Below are positions 17,395 through 26,761 of a stretch of 64,000 nucleotides of DNA, one piece after another (within the stretch, counting starts at the first letter, position 1; every line of letters starts with the position of its first letter). Made by a program: the position numbers and the translations under genes. This stretch comes from Roseovarius faecimaris. GTDB taxonomy: Bacteria > Pseudomonadota > Alphaproteobacteria > Rhodobacterales > Rhodobacteraceae. A model generated the notes under the pieces. It had not been told where the DNA came from. It made no database searches and saw nothing but the letters and a program-made list of their open reading frames with translations. The DNA is taken from assembly GCF_009762325.1 (NCBI RefSeq), contig NZ_CP034348.1:2238501-2302500 (forward strand), read 5' to 3'.

Positions 17395-17811
17395 CTACCC
17401 CCGGGTGATTTTCACCTTCTGGGTTTCCGGCGATTTCGGCTTGGCCTTGGGCACGCTCAGGCTCAGCACACCGTCCTTGAGCCGCGCCTCCACCTTGTCG
17501 CCCTGCGCATCGGCAGGCAGACGGAAGGACCGGCTGAACGACCCGAACTGACGCTCCGAGAAGTACCAGGTCTCGCCCTTTTCTTCCCGGCTGTCGGATT
17601 TCTCACCCTTCACGGTCACGACACCGTCCTGCACCGCGATCTCGATATCGTCCTCCTCGACCCCGGGCAGCTCCATCGTGATGCGATAAGCCTCCTCATC
17701 CGAGGAGGCGTCCGAGGCCGGGGCCAGCCAATCGGCAACCCGCGCCCCGAAATGCCGCAGCGGCTCGTAAAAGGACGGCCACAACCCGGCGGTATGCGAT
17801 TTCTCAACCAT
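17395..17811 (-). CDS. Small heat-shock protein, Hsp20 family
   Basis: The 138-aa protein contains an alpha-crystallin domain over about residues 40-135 (EEAYRITMELPGVEEDDIEI, RSFRLPADAQGD, LKDGVLSLSVPKAK). It is an ATP-independent holdase that binds unfolding proteins. The start at 17809-17811 follows a strong GGAGGAAA ribosome-binding site. The leader could fold a UUUUC tract onto part of that site, which might give thermal control. Confidence 0.92.
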   Translation of the reverse strand: MVEKSHTAGLWPSFYEPLRHFGARVADWLAPASDASSDEEAYRITMELPGVEEDDIEIAVQDGVVTVKGEKSDSREEKGETWYFSERQFGSFSRSFRLPADAQGDKVEARLKDGVLSLSVPKAKPKSPETQKVKITRG

Positions 17812-17930
17812 GTCAGTTTCCTCCGTTGTGAAAAGCAGAGCGGATTTTACCCCGCTGCGCGCCGCAACACCTTGACGTGCCTCATGGCGCAATGCAGGCA
17901 AGGGGCGTAAAATAGAGGAGGAGTCTGCCC

Positions 17931-18368
17931 ATGCGCGCCCTGATCCAACGTGTGAGCGAGGCGTCGGTCACCGTCGATGGTACGGTGATCGGCCAGATCG
18001 GACCGGGCCTGATGATCCTCGTCTGCGCCATGCAGGGCGATACCGAGGCGCAGGCGGATCAACTCGCCGCCAAGATCTCTAAGCTGCGGATCTTCAAGGA
18101 TGACGCAGGCAAGATGAACCGCTCTTTGCTGGATACAGGTGGCGCCGCGCTCGTGGTCAGCCAGTTCACGCTCGCCGCCGACACCTCCCGCGGCAACCGC
18201 CCCGGCTTCTCCACCGCCGCGGTGCCCGACGAGGGCAATCGCCTCTACGAATATTTCGCCGCACAGCTCGGCGCGCTCGGTGTGTCTGTTGCAACCGGCC
18301 GGTTCGGTGCCGACATGCAAGTCGCCCTGATCAATGACGGGCCCGTCACGATCTGGATGGAAAGCTGA
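17931..18368 (+). CDS. dtd: D-aminoacyl-tRNA deacylase
   Basis: DTD hydrolyses D-amino acids (and glycine) from mischarged tRNA. The 145-aa protein is of standard length and shows the two conserved active-site segments, [17 protein letters not shown] and the C-terminal [11 protein letters not shown] (the cis Gly-Pro motif). An AGGAGGAG ribosome-binding site precedes ATG 17931. It is divergent from hsp20. Confidence 0.96.
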   Translation: MRALIQRVSEASVTVDGTVIGQIGPGLMILVCAMQGDTEAQADQLAAKISKLRIFKDDAGKMNRSLLDTGGAALVVSQFTLAADTSRGNRPGFSTAAVPDEGNRLYEYFAAQLGALGVSVATGRFGADMQVALINDGPVTIWMES

Positions 18369-18409
18369 CCGCCCCCGTCTTACTGGCGAAAACACGCTCG
18401 TCGCAGGCC

Positions 18410-18433
18410 AAGAAAATTCGTACGAATTTTCTT
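18410..18433. terminator. Palindromic hairpin with GTAC loop, probable bidirectional terminator
   Basis: Perfect 10-bp arms, AAGAAAATTC and GAATTTTCTT, flank a GTAC loop between the convergent ends of dtd (18368) and the secretion adaptor gene. The distal arm reaches into the adaptor's TAA codon. Design and loop match the element at 3663-3684. Confidence 0.6.
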
Positions 18434-19619
18434 ATGGCTCCCGGAACGCCTCCTGCGACTTGTAAAGAGGTTTGAGCAGGTATTGCAGCACGGTTTTCTG
18501 CCCCGTATGCAGCTCCACCTGCGCCTGCATGCCTGGGCGGATCTCGATGCGGGACTGGCGCGGGGTGAGCCCGGCCATATCGACCTTGAGCGTCACTTTG
18601 TAATGCGGATCACCATCGGGATCGCGGGCGCGTTCATCCTCGAACGTGTCGGCCGAGATGAAATCGACCTTGCCCTTGAGCGAGCCATAGATCGTGTAAT
18701 CATAGGCCGACAGCTTTACCGTCGCCTCCTGCCCCTGCCGGATATTGGCGATGTCCTCGGGCGCCACGCGCGCCTCCACGAAAAGCTCCTCATCGAGCGG
18801 GATAATCTCAAGGATCTCCTCGCCCGGTCGTACCACGCCGCCGATCGTGGTCACGCTCAGATTGTTCACAATGCCCCGCATGGGCGATGTCAGCACCGTC
18901 CGGTTCAGCTGATCCTGACTGCCTTTCAGGTTCTGCTTGAGCGTGCCAAGCTCTTTCAGCGTCTCAGAATACTCTTGCGCGCGGTCCAGTTCGGTTTGCG
19001 TGACGATCTCATTATACCGGCTCAGCGCGTCGGCATGCGCTTTGCGCGCTCGGGTCACTTCAATCAGGGCGACGATCTTCTTCTCCAGCAGGTTCTCCAG
19101 CAGTCGCAGCTCTTCCGCCGCCTGATCCAGCACCTGCTTCGCCCCTTCCGAGCGTTTCACGAAATCGGCCTGCCGTGCGGCCAGAAGCGCGCGTTCCGAG
19201 GCCACCATTTCGGGCGTGCGCCCGGCCAGCTCGGCCGGCACCGTGAAATCGAACTGCCCGGCCAGCTCCGCCTCCAGACGCAACCGGCGGATATCCAACG
19301 CATTGATCTGATCGCGCAGATCGTCCACCGAAGATTTGAACTGCGTGCCGTGCAGCCGCGCCAGCACATCGCCGCGCTGCACCACGTCGCCCTCCTGCAC
19401 CATCAGCTCGGTCAGGATGCCGCCTTCGAGATTCTGGATGATCTGCGGCCGCGACGACGAGATGAACGATCCATTGGCGCGCACGATCTCATCCACCCAG
19501 GCAAAGGCCGCCCAGAGGATGAAAAGCCAGACCGTGGCGGCACAGAGCCAGATCGCCAGGCTGGGCCCGCGCAGACGCGCATTCAGCTGCGCGGTGAGAT
19601 TGGTCGCCGATACGCTCAT
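18432..19619 (-). CDS. Type I secretion periplasmic adaptor (HlyD/LapC family)
   Basis: The 395-aa protein has one N-terminal transmembrane helix (about residues 17-40), a biotinyl-lipoyl-like barrel (VQEGDVVQRGDVLARLHG), a long alpha-helical hairpin rich in Glu/Leu (about 100-230), and the C-terminal HlyD signature ending in IRPGMQAQVELHTGQKTVL. It should bridge the inner-membrane ABC exporter and the TolC-like outer-membrane channel. Its ATG overlaps the stop of the ABC gene by 4 nt, so the exporter parts are co-translated. Confidence 0.94.
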   Translation of the reverse strand: MSVSATNLTAQLNARLRGPSLAIWLCAATVWLFILWAAFAWVDEIVRANGSFISSSRPQIIQNLEGGILTELMVQEGDVVQRGDVLARLHGTQFKSSVDDLRDQINALDIRRLRLEAELAGQFDFTVPAELAGRTPEMVASERALLAARQADFVKRSEGAKQVLDQAAEELRLLENLLEKKIVALIEVTRARKAHADALSRYNEIVTQTELDRAQEYSETLKELGTLKQNLKGSQDQLNRTVLTSPMRGIVNNLSVTTIGGVVRPGEEILEIIPLDEELFVEARVAPEDIANIRQGQEATVKLSAYDYTIYGSLKGKVDFISADTFEDERARDPDGDPHYKVTLKVDMAGLTPRQSRIEIRPGMQAQVELHTGQKTVLQYLLKPLYKSQEAFREP

Positions 19620-21844
19620 GACGCCCCTCCCCGGCCTGCCGCCTGCAGATGCGCCAGCACCTTGTCGCGCGGGCCGTCCACGGCCATGCGCCCGTTTTGC
19701 AGGATCAGCGTCCGGCTGGTCAGGCTGAGGATCGGCACGCGGTGCGTGGCGATGATCGCCGTGCGGCCCTCCAGCCAGCTCTCCAGACGGCTCACAAGCG
19801 TGTTTTCCAGCGTCTGATCAAGGGCGGCGGTCGGCTCATCCAGCAGGCACACTTTCGGGTCTTGCAGCCACAGCCGCGCCCAGCCAATGGATTGCCGCTG
19901 TCCCTGGCTCAGCCCCTGCCCGCCATCGAGGATCTCCAGATCAAGCCCCTTCGGGTGGGTCTTCACGAACGGCCCCAGCCCGGCGAACTCAAGCGCTGCC
20001 ATCAGCCGGTCGTCATCGCGCTCCAGCAGCGTCAGGTTCAGGTTTTCGCGCAGGGTACCCGAGAACAGGCGAATATCCTGCCCCAGATAGCCGATCAGCC
20101 GACGCAGATCGCGCGGCTCGATCTGGCCCATATCGGTGCCATCCAGCAGAATGCGGCCCTTCGTGGGCGCATAAAGCCCCGACGCGATCTTGAGAAAGGT
20201 CGATTTGCCCGACCCGTTGGTGCCGAGAATGGCCAGTTTCTGCCCCGGCTGGATACTGAGTGCTGGCACATCGAGCACCGGTGCGCCCTCGTCGGAATAA
20301 CCAAATTGCAACTCTCTGAGCTCGAACCCGCCCTCCAGCGTCTCGCGCCGCAGATAGGTGCGGTCGTCCTCGGCATCCTGCTGGGCGGTGGCGATGCTCT
20401 CCAGCCCGTCCAGCGCCGATTTCACATTGCCCCAGCGCGCCATCGTGCCCGCCAGTTGCGTCAGCGGGGCCAGCGTGCGGCTGGTCAGAATGCCCACCGC
20501 AATGATCGAACCCACCGTGAACTCCCCGGCAAAGACCAGATAGGTGCCCATCACGACAGCGCCCACATAGGTGGCCTGCTGCATGCCCTGAGACCAGAAG
20601 GTGAGCGCCGCCGCCAGTTGCCGCTGTTCCGAGGATTTCATCGCGGAAAGCGCGGTCAACTCGGCCCAGTTCCGGCGAAACCGGTCTTCGGCGCGCTGGG
20701 TCTTGACCGTGTCGAGTTCAAAAATCGCTTCCTGCAACAGCCGCGAGGATTTGGCCGAAGCACCCTGGGTCTCTTCCGTCAGGCGGATCATCTTCTTTTG
20801 CATGAGGATTCCAGGGATCACCATGAGGATGCCACCCAGGATCAAGAGCCACACGACATTGCCCGCGATGGAGGCCACGAGCAGCAGGAAAACAAAGATA
20901 AAAGGAATATCCGCCAGCGTGCCGATGGTCGAAGCGGTGAAGAACTCGCGCACGGACCCAAATTCGCGCATCGAGGTAAAAAGCCGCGAGGGCGCACGGC
21001 CCGCCAGCTCGGACCGCATGCCAAGGATCCGGTCCATCAGCAGCTTCTGCACATTCAGCTCGATCTGCCGCCCCGCCCCGTCCATCAGCCGCGCGCGCGC
21101 GATTTTCAGGAACGCCTCCATCAGAAGCGCAATCGCGGCCCCCAGCGCCAGCACCCAAAGCGTCGCCTCGGACTGGTGCGGGATCACCCGGTCATAGACC
21201 TGTAGCGAAAACAGCGCCACGGCGACGGCCAGAAGGTTGGCCACGAAAGAGCCCAGCATCACCTCGCCGAAATGACGGCGGAATTGCCCGAACTGCCCCC
21301 AGAACCAATGCGGCGCTTTCGCCTTGTCCTCATGGGTCCTGGCCACCACCTGCAGGGGCGCTTCGGCGCGCACCAGCATTCCGGTGAAATAGGGCTCGAA
21401 CTCCGATGCGGGCACGGTGGCGCGGTTGTCGGTGCAGGTGGTGTCGTAAATCTCCAGATCGCCCCGGGTCTGCCCCATCACCAGGATAAACTGGCCCGAG
21501 GTCATCTGCGCCAGCGCGGGCCAGTGATGCGGCGCACAGAACGACACGCTTTCCACCTCGGTGATCAGCCCGGCGGCCGCCAGCCCATCGGCCAGCGCCT
21601 GTGGCTGGGGTGCGTCGTCCTGCACCTCCGAAGCCATCATCCCTTCGAGAATATCCAGTGGCGGCACATCCATGCCCAGGATCGAGGCATAGACCGCACC
21701 CAGCCTGGCACGTGCCTCGGCCTTCTCGCCAAACCGGGATTTGGGTTTGTTCGCGGTGTTGGGGGCCGTGTCGGTATTGGACACGGGCCGCAGCACCGCG
21801 CTGGTTCCGCCGGCGATCGAGAATGTGACCGGCGGCGCGCTCAA
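19616..21844 (-). CDS. Type I secretion ABC transporter, permease/ATPase (LapB-like)
   Basis: The 742-aa protein has an N-terminal degenerate C39-like domain (about residues 40-160) with no obvious catalytic cysteine, as in LapB-type exporters that do not cleave a leader. A six-helix membrane domain and an ATPase domain follow. Walker A is GTNGSGKST, the signature is LSQGQ rather than LSGGQ, Walker B is CLLDEP, and the H-loop is ATHR. It powers export of the adhesin encoded upstream. It overlaps the TolC-like gene and the adaptor gene by 4 nt each. Confidence 0.95.
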   Translation of the reverse strand: MSAPPVTFSIAGGTSAVLRPVSNTDTAPNTANKPKSRFGEKAEARARLGAVYASILGMDVPPLDILEGMMASEVQDDAPQPQALADGLAAAGLITEVESVSFCAPHHWPALAQMTSGQFILVMGQTRGDLEIYDTTCTDNRATVPASEFEPYFTGMLVRAEAPLQVVARTHEDKAKAPHWFWGQFGQFRRHFGEVMLGSFVANLLAVAVALFSLQVYDRVIPHQSEATLWVLALGAAIALLMEAFLKIARARLMDGAGRQIELNVQKLLMDRILGMRSELAGRAPSRLFTSMREFGSVREFFTASTIGTLADIPFIFVFLLLVASIAGNVVWLLILGGILMVIPGILMQKKMIRLTEETQGASAKSSRLLQEAIFELDTVKTQRAEDRFRRNWAELTALSAMKSSEQRQLAAALTFWSQGMQQATYVGAVVMGTYLVFAGEFTVGSIIAVGILTSRTLAPLTQLAGTMARWGNVKSALDGLESIATAQQDAEDDRTYLRRETLEGGFELRELQFGYSDEGAPVLDVPALSIQPGQKLAILGTNGSGKSTFLKIASGLYAPTKGRILLDGTDMGQIEPRDLRRLIGYLGQDIRLFSGTLRENLNLTLLERDDDRLMAALEFAGLGPFVKTHPKGLDLEILDGGQGLSQGQRQSIGWARLWLQDPKVCLLDEPTAALDQTLENTLVSRLESWLEGRTAIIATHRVPILSLTSRTLILQNGRMAVDGPRDKVLAHLQAAGRGGAS

Positions 21845-23154
21845 ATCTCGCTCCCGTCCGCCAGCAGACCAAGCGCACGGGCCAGCTCCAGCCGAGTCAG
21901 GGCCAGCTCGTATTTCAGGCCGACCTCGGCGGTCTGGCGCGCGGCGAATGTCTCGTAAACGCCGACCACATCCATCACCTGGCGCTGACCCGCATCATAT
22001 TGCTGCTGGAAGAGGTCCAGATTGCCCTTGGCAAGCGCCGTCAGCTTCGCCGCCTCGCCTACCTGGCGCGCCAATGCACCGGCGCGGCTTTCCAGACGGC
22101 TGAGGTTTCGGTTGCTGTCTTCCTGCGCCTGGCTCACACGGCGACCGGCGGCTTCCTTGGTGGCCTCGATCGCCTGAAGGCTGGCCCCCGTGCCCAGGCC
22201 AAGCAATTGATCTGACGACACATTCAGCCCAATCCCGCTGCCGCCATCGCCCAACGTCCCGCCCGCCGTCAGACCCGGCAGAAGGCCCGCGCGTTCCATC
22301 GTGGCGGCGGCAATGTCGCGCTCTTTCTCGGCTTCCGCCAGAAGCACCGCCAGCGGCGTGGCCTGAGCCATGCCAACCTCCAGATTGGTCAGGCCCGACA
22401 CCATGTTGAGCGGGGTGGTGGACATCGCATTCAGCTCGGCCAACGCGGTCGCGGCGGCCTCCTGCTGCGTGGCAAGGTTCGCGTTGATCTCACTCAGCTT
22501 GGAGCGGATCACGTTCAGGTCCGACATGTCCGAAACGCCGCCTTTGACACGTTCGTTCATGATCCACTCGAACTGCTGCATATCCTTCAGCGCGCGGCTC
22601 TCCAGCGTCACCCGCTCGCGTGCCTCTGCGACGTCCAGATAGAGCCCCAGCGCCGTCAGCACCCGTTCGTTCGTGTCATCGGCCAGCATCACGGCGGCGA
22701 CTTCCACATCGGCCTTGGCAAAGGCGCGCTCAGCCTTCTTGCGGCCATTGTCGAAAAGCACCTGCTCGACAATGATCTGCGCCACGATATCGCTCAGGCT
22801 GGTCAGCGAAATGTTCGGCCCGATCTGAGGCAGCCAGTTCTTGTTGGCCGCCGCCGCGCGCAGGCGCGCCGATTTCAGCTCACTTTCGGCCGCGCGGCTG
22901 TTGGCTTCCAGCACCGGCCCTGCCACCTGCGCAAAGGGGCTACCGGATGGCAGCACGCTGCGGCGGGCCTGCAAGTCAGTGATGATCGGAGAATTGGCAG
23001 CTTCTTTCTGCCGGGCAATCGCCTGTTTTTCCGGGCTTTTCTGCATGGCGAACATCGAGACCGCCTCGCCCTCGCCGGTGCTCATGCACCCGCTCAGCAT
23101 CATGGCCCCCGCACACAGGCCCACCCAAACACGGCTTACATCACACTGCCCCAT
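21841..23154 (-). CDS. TolC-family outer-membrane channel lipoprotein (LapE-like)
   Basis: The 437-aa protein has a signal peptide with lipobox LSGC (Cys23) and two long helical repeats typical of outer-membrane efflux proteins, for example LADDTNERVLTALGLYLDVA and a C-terminal YELALTRLELARALGLL. It should form the trimeric outer-membrane tunnel of the type I system. It lies 81 bp downstream of the adhesin gene, and its stop overlaps the ABC gene start. Confidence 0.93.
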   Translation of the reverse strand: MGQCDVSRVWVGLCAGAMMLSGCMSTGEGEAVSMFAMQKSPEKQAIARQKEAANSPIITDLQARRSVLPSGSPFAQVAGPVLEANSRAAESELKSARLRAAAANKNWLPQIGPNISLTSLSDIVAQIIVEQVLFDNGRKKAERAFAKADVEVAAVMLADDTNERVLTALGLYLDVAEARERVTLESRALKDMQQFEWIMNERVKGGVSDMSDLNVIRSKLSEINANLATQQEAAATALAELNAMSTTPLNMVSGLTNLEVGMAQATPLAVLLAEAEKERDIAAATMERAGLLPGLTAGGTLGDGGSGIGLNVSSDQLLGLGTGASLQAIEATKEAAGRRVSQAQEDSNRNLSRLESRAGALARQVGEAAKLTALAKGNLDLFQQQYDAGQRQVMDVVGVYETFAARQTAEVGLKYELALTRLELARALGLLADGSEI

Positions 23155-23235
23155 ACCACGCCCCTTGATCGGTCGCTTATTTTTATGATGGGAAGGCGCG
23201 TCAGGCCTGGGCCCGCGCGCCTCCTCCGGTCTTCG

Positions 23236-26200
23236 TCAGATCACGACGTTGATCTGGTCATCCACCACGATGGTCGCATCCGCGCCCAGCGTGTAGACAT
23301 TGAATGTCTCGCCGTCGATCGTGGTCTGACCTGAGGCCGTGGCCCCCGTGATCGTCACCGTGTCATCGGCCCCGCCGCGCACCACCACCTGATCGGAGTT
23401 CTCGCTCAACTCGCGGATCTGCGCCTCGGTGATCGTGAGGTTGGAGTTATCGCCGAACCGCAGGTCAATCGTCTCAATGTTGAACCCGTCAAGCGCCGCA
23501 CTGCCCGCATCGACCGTCGTCGTCGTCGTCTCGTCGAGCACCACATATGTGCTGGACGCATTGCCCGCATCATCGGTGTTGGTCACGATCAGTTCCGACC
23601 CATCCGGGATGGTCGTCGGCGCGCCCGCGGCATTGAGGAAGTGATAATCCGTTTCGCCCAGGAAGGCATCTTCGGAGGCTTGAACCGACAATTCGTTCAC
23701 ACTGCCGCTGCCGTCGATCTGATGGATCGTCACATCGTCGGCACTGGTTTCAGTGGTGACACTGCGATACCCCCCGCCCTCGCGGAAATAGCCCACGATA
23801 TCGGGGTCTTCGGGTGTGACCGTGTCCACGCTGACGGTTTCGGTGATCGCGCTGGTGTTGCCCGCGTCATCGGTGGCCGTGATGATCATATCCACCGGCC
23901 CTTCCATCGCGCCGATGGCCGATCCGGGGATGTTCACGCTCCAGTTGCCCGAAGCATCCACGGTGGCCGCAAAGCTCTGCCCGAAGGCGCTGAGCGTCAC
24001 GGACGAGCCCGGCTCGACCTGTCCGCCCACCTGCACGCCATCGGCGGCCTCGGCGGCGTTGATCACGTTATCGCCCTCGATCGCACCGGTCTGGGTAAGC
24101 GTGTTCACGAAGGTGTCCACCTCGACCGTGTCGGTCAGTTGCGCGGTGTTGCCTGCCGGGTCGGTGACATTCACCACAAGATCCGCCATGCGCTCCCCGC
24201 CCGCGATCTCACCGGCGCCGAAGCTTGCGGTCCAGTTGCCAGAACCGTCGATCACCGCCGTATGGGTCACCCCATCCAGCGTGACCGAGACCGTCGAGCC
24301 AACTTCGACCGTGCCGGTGATGTCAAAGCCATTGCCCGCCACCGTGCTGTTGATCACATCGCTGCCATCCGAGCTGTTCGTGGCCAGCGCATGACCATCA
24401 AGACCGAGGTTCAGCACTTCGGTATCCACATGCACCGTCGCCTCCACCGAACGGCTGTTGCCCGCCGCGTCCTCGGTATAGGCCGACACATCGGGCGTAT
24501 GGGTGCCCGGGGTGATCTCGGCATTGGTGTAGGTGGTGGTCCAGTTGCCATTGCTGTCCGCCAAGGTTGTGTGGCTGACGCCATCCAGCGTGACAATGAC
24601 CGTGGCACCGGGATCGGCCGTGCCAGTGACAGCCACGCCTGCCGCGGCCTCGTCGAAGTTCACAGTGCCATCGCCGCCGATTGCCGCCGCGTTCAGCGTC
24701 AGCGCCCCGGCATCGGTGTCCACATCAACCACCTGAGACAGCGTCTCGACATTGCCCGCCGCGTCCACCGTGGTGGCGGTAAGCGTGGCGCTATAGGTGC
24801 CCTGCTGAACCATCGCACCGGTGAAGGTGGCGCTCCAGCTGCCATCGGCGGCCACCGTCGCGTTCACGCTCTGGCCGTTCATCTCAAGAACCACGGTCGA
24901 TCCCGGCTCGGTCGTGCCGGTGATGGTGAAGCCTGCGGGATGCTCGGCGGCGTTGATCACGCCATCCGCCCCGCCGGTCTCGCCCGTCATGGAGAAATTG
25001 CGCACTTCGGTATCGATACGGATCGTCTCGGTGGTCGAGCTTGCGTTGCCCGCAACGTCCACCGTGCTCGCGGTAATCGTGGCGTCGTACTCGCCCCCGG
25101 GCAGGCCGTCAAACGTGGCGCTCCAGCTGCCATCAGCGGCCACGACAACCTGCTGACTAAGCCCCTCGATCACCACCGTGACCGTCACCCCCGCCGTGGA
25201 GGTGCCGGTGATCGTCACCCCATCGGAGGCCTCGACGAAATTCACCACCCCGTCGCCTTCCACCGTATCGGCATTGATCGCAATCGGATGCGGCAACGTA
25301 TCAACGCGGAAATCCTCGCTGATCGTCGTGGTATTGCCATAGCTGTCCGAGGAGATGACCGTCACCGTAGTGTCGTACTCGCCCGTCGGCAATTCACCCG
25401 GGGCATAGATGACCGACCATGTGCCATCGCCGCCGACAACAGTCTCGTGGCTGATCCCCTCGATAGTCGTCACGATCGTGGCGCCGACCTCTCCGGTGCC
25501 GGAAACCGCTACCCCGTCATTATACTCTTCGAGATTGACCAGATCATCCGTGGTGACCGTGGTCTCGCCAAAGGCAGTCTCGGGCGGGGTGGTATCGATG
25601 ATCACCTGCGGGCCGTCGAGCGGCGTCTCGGTGCCATCCGGCGCCTTGATCAGAACGGTGGCGTTGTATTCGCCATCTTCCGGGAAGGTATCACCGGTAA
25701 AGATCGCCTCCCAGGTGCCGTCCTCTCCCGCCGTAGTAATGACCTGTATGCCATTGATATCGACACAGACTTCCGAGCCCGGCTCGGCAACGCCGTTGAT
25801 CCCGAAGCCTTCTGTCTCGGGGTCCACATCATCACCGCCGATGACAATCGGGGTGTCGTCCACCGCGGGTTCCGTCACCGGAGCGATGGGGGGAAATGCG
25901 CCGCCACCGCCGCCGCCATCGTCGGTCAGCACCCCGGCGGTGACAAGACCTGCCCCGCCGATCCCAAGCGCGCCCAACAGGCCCGACCCGCCAAGAAGCC
26001 CGGCACCCAGCATCGACACATTCTCTTCGCCGCCCGCGGCCACAGCCACGTCCGACCCGTCGAGAAAGATCAGATCCTCGCTCGGGCTCCACTTGCCCCA
26101 TAGTTCGGTTGGCCCGTATTGCGCAAAGACCGTGCCATCCGCGCCCTCGATCATCGTGACTTCATTCAGATAGCCATCGGCGCTGATGAACAAACGGCTT

Positions 26201-26436
26201 TGCGCGCTGCCATCTTCACCGAAATACCCCTGGAGAATGATCAACCGGCCATCGGCCAGCACGATCTCAAGGTTCGCGCCTTCGCGGGTATATCCGCGAA
26301 TATCCGATTGCCTTAGATTGAGAGAGATTTCCTGTCCGGATCCGGCATCGATCACATAGACGTTTTTATCTGCCGGAACTGCACTTGCCTGGGAACTGCC
26401 CGCACTCGTACGGACGACGAACTCGATCGCCTTCAT
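23236..26436 (-). CDS. BapA-like Ig-repeat adhesin, type I secretion substrate
   Basis: The 1066-aa acidic protein starts with a BapA-type prefix domain (residues 1-130, MKAIEFVVRTSAG ... LYFDGSDV-like region), then a Gly-rich hydrophobic stretch. Seven Ig-like repeats of about 100 residues follow, each built around GTTEPGSTV / DGSWSATF / DAAGN / VDT-type motifs, with an eighth degenerate copy. The last 130 residues (LTITEAQIRELSE, GGADDTVTI, ATIVVDDQINVVI) resemble the C-terminal export region of large adhesins. It has no cysteine-rich or Sec signal, which fits export by the adjacent ABC system. Role: biofilm or surface attachment, by family. Confidence 0.88.
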   Translation of the reverse strand: MKAIEFVVRTSAGSSQASAVPADKNVYVIDAGSGQEISLNLRQSDIRGYTREGANLEIVLADGRLIILQGYFGEDGSAQSRLFISADGYLNEVTMIEGADGTVFAQYGPTELWGKWSPSEDLIFLDGSDVAVAAGGEENVSMLGAGLLGGSGLLGALGIGGAGLVTAGVLTDDGGGGGGAFPPIAPVTEPAVDDTPIVIGGDDVDPETEGFGINGVAEPGSEVCVDINGIQVITTAGEDGTWEAIFTGDTFPEDGEYNATVLIKAPDGTETPLDGPQVIIDTTPPETAFGETTVTTDDLVNLEEYNDGVAVSGTGEVGATIVTTIEGISHETVVGGDGTWSVIYAPGELPTGEYDTTVTVISSDSYGNTTTISEDFRVDTLPHPIAINADTVEGDGVVNFVEASDGVTITGTSTAGVTVTVVIEGLSQQVVVAADGSWSATFDGLPGGEYDATITASTVDVAGNASSTTETIRIDTEVRNFSMTGETGGADGVINAAEHPAGFTITGTTEPGSTVVLEMNGQSVNATVAADGSWSATFTGAMVQQGTYSATLTATTVDAAGNVETLSQVVDVDTDAGALTLNAAAIGGDGTVNFDEAAAGVAVTGTADPGATVIVTLDGVSHTTLADSNGNWTTTYTNAEITPGTHTPDVSAYTEDAAGNSRSVEATVHVDTEVLNLGLDGHALATNSSDGSDVINSTVAGNGFDITGTVEVGSTVSVTLDGVTHTAVIDGSGNWTASFGAGEIAGGERMADLVVNVTDPAGNTAQLTDTVEVDTFVNTLTQTGAIEGDNVINAAEAADGVQVGGQVEPGSSVTLSAFGQSFAATVDASGNWSVNIPGSAIGAMEGPVDMIITATDDAGNTSAITETVSVDTVTPEDPDIVGYFREGGGYRSVTTETSADDVTIHQIDGSGSVNELSVQASEDAFLGETDYHFLNAAGAPTTIPDGSELIVTNTDDAGNASSTYVVLDETTTTTVDAGSAALDGFNIETIDLRFGDNSNLTITEAQIRELSENSDQVVVRGGADDTVTITGATASGQTTIDGETFNVYTLGADATIVVDDQINVVI

Positions 26437-26761
26437 AACACCACCACTTTAACCTCAACGATGCCGCTTTCCGCTGCATCTTGTTATTTTTGTTCGTCCT
26501 GAATACTCACTTTCCACCACTATCGCTAGATATTTTTTTCCGAAATCAACAAAATAGGGCGTGGAGCCATAAAATCTGCCTTGCGATCCTCTATAGATGT
26601 CATTTCGGCCTCAAACCGGCGCTGAGGGGTGGTGAAACGAGTCAAATTTGCAACACAGATGTCGGGATTGAGCCCGCGATTGGCGGTGACGGCGCTTGAC
26701 CGGAAGGCAGAGCATGGCCACTCTCTCGCGGTGGAATTCCTGTGATCGAGAGGCAGTGACC
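26437..26761. other. Intergenic region between the adhesin and argE; AT-rich promoter zone
   Basis: This 325-bp gap separates the divergent adhesin and argE genes. The first 150 bp are clearly more A/T-rich than the flanks, with runs such as TATTTTTTTCC near 26530, and should hold the adhesin promoter. I see no clear operator or RNA structure. An alternative ATG for argE at 26714 lies within it. Confidence 0.5.

Noticed and set aside
17866..17912. Sigma-32-type promoter for hsp20 and dtd
   Set aside because: CTTGAC/CTTGCC-like boxes are present but their spacing to any -10-like box is wrong on both strands.
23194..23222. Terminator between the adhesin and the TolC-like gene
   Set aside because: An AGGCGCG/CGCGCCT inverted repeat exists but the loop is long and no T-run follows on the minus strand.
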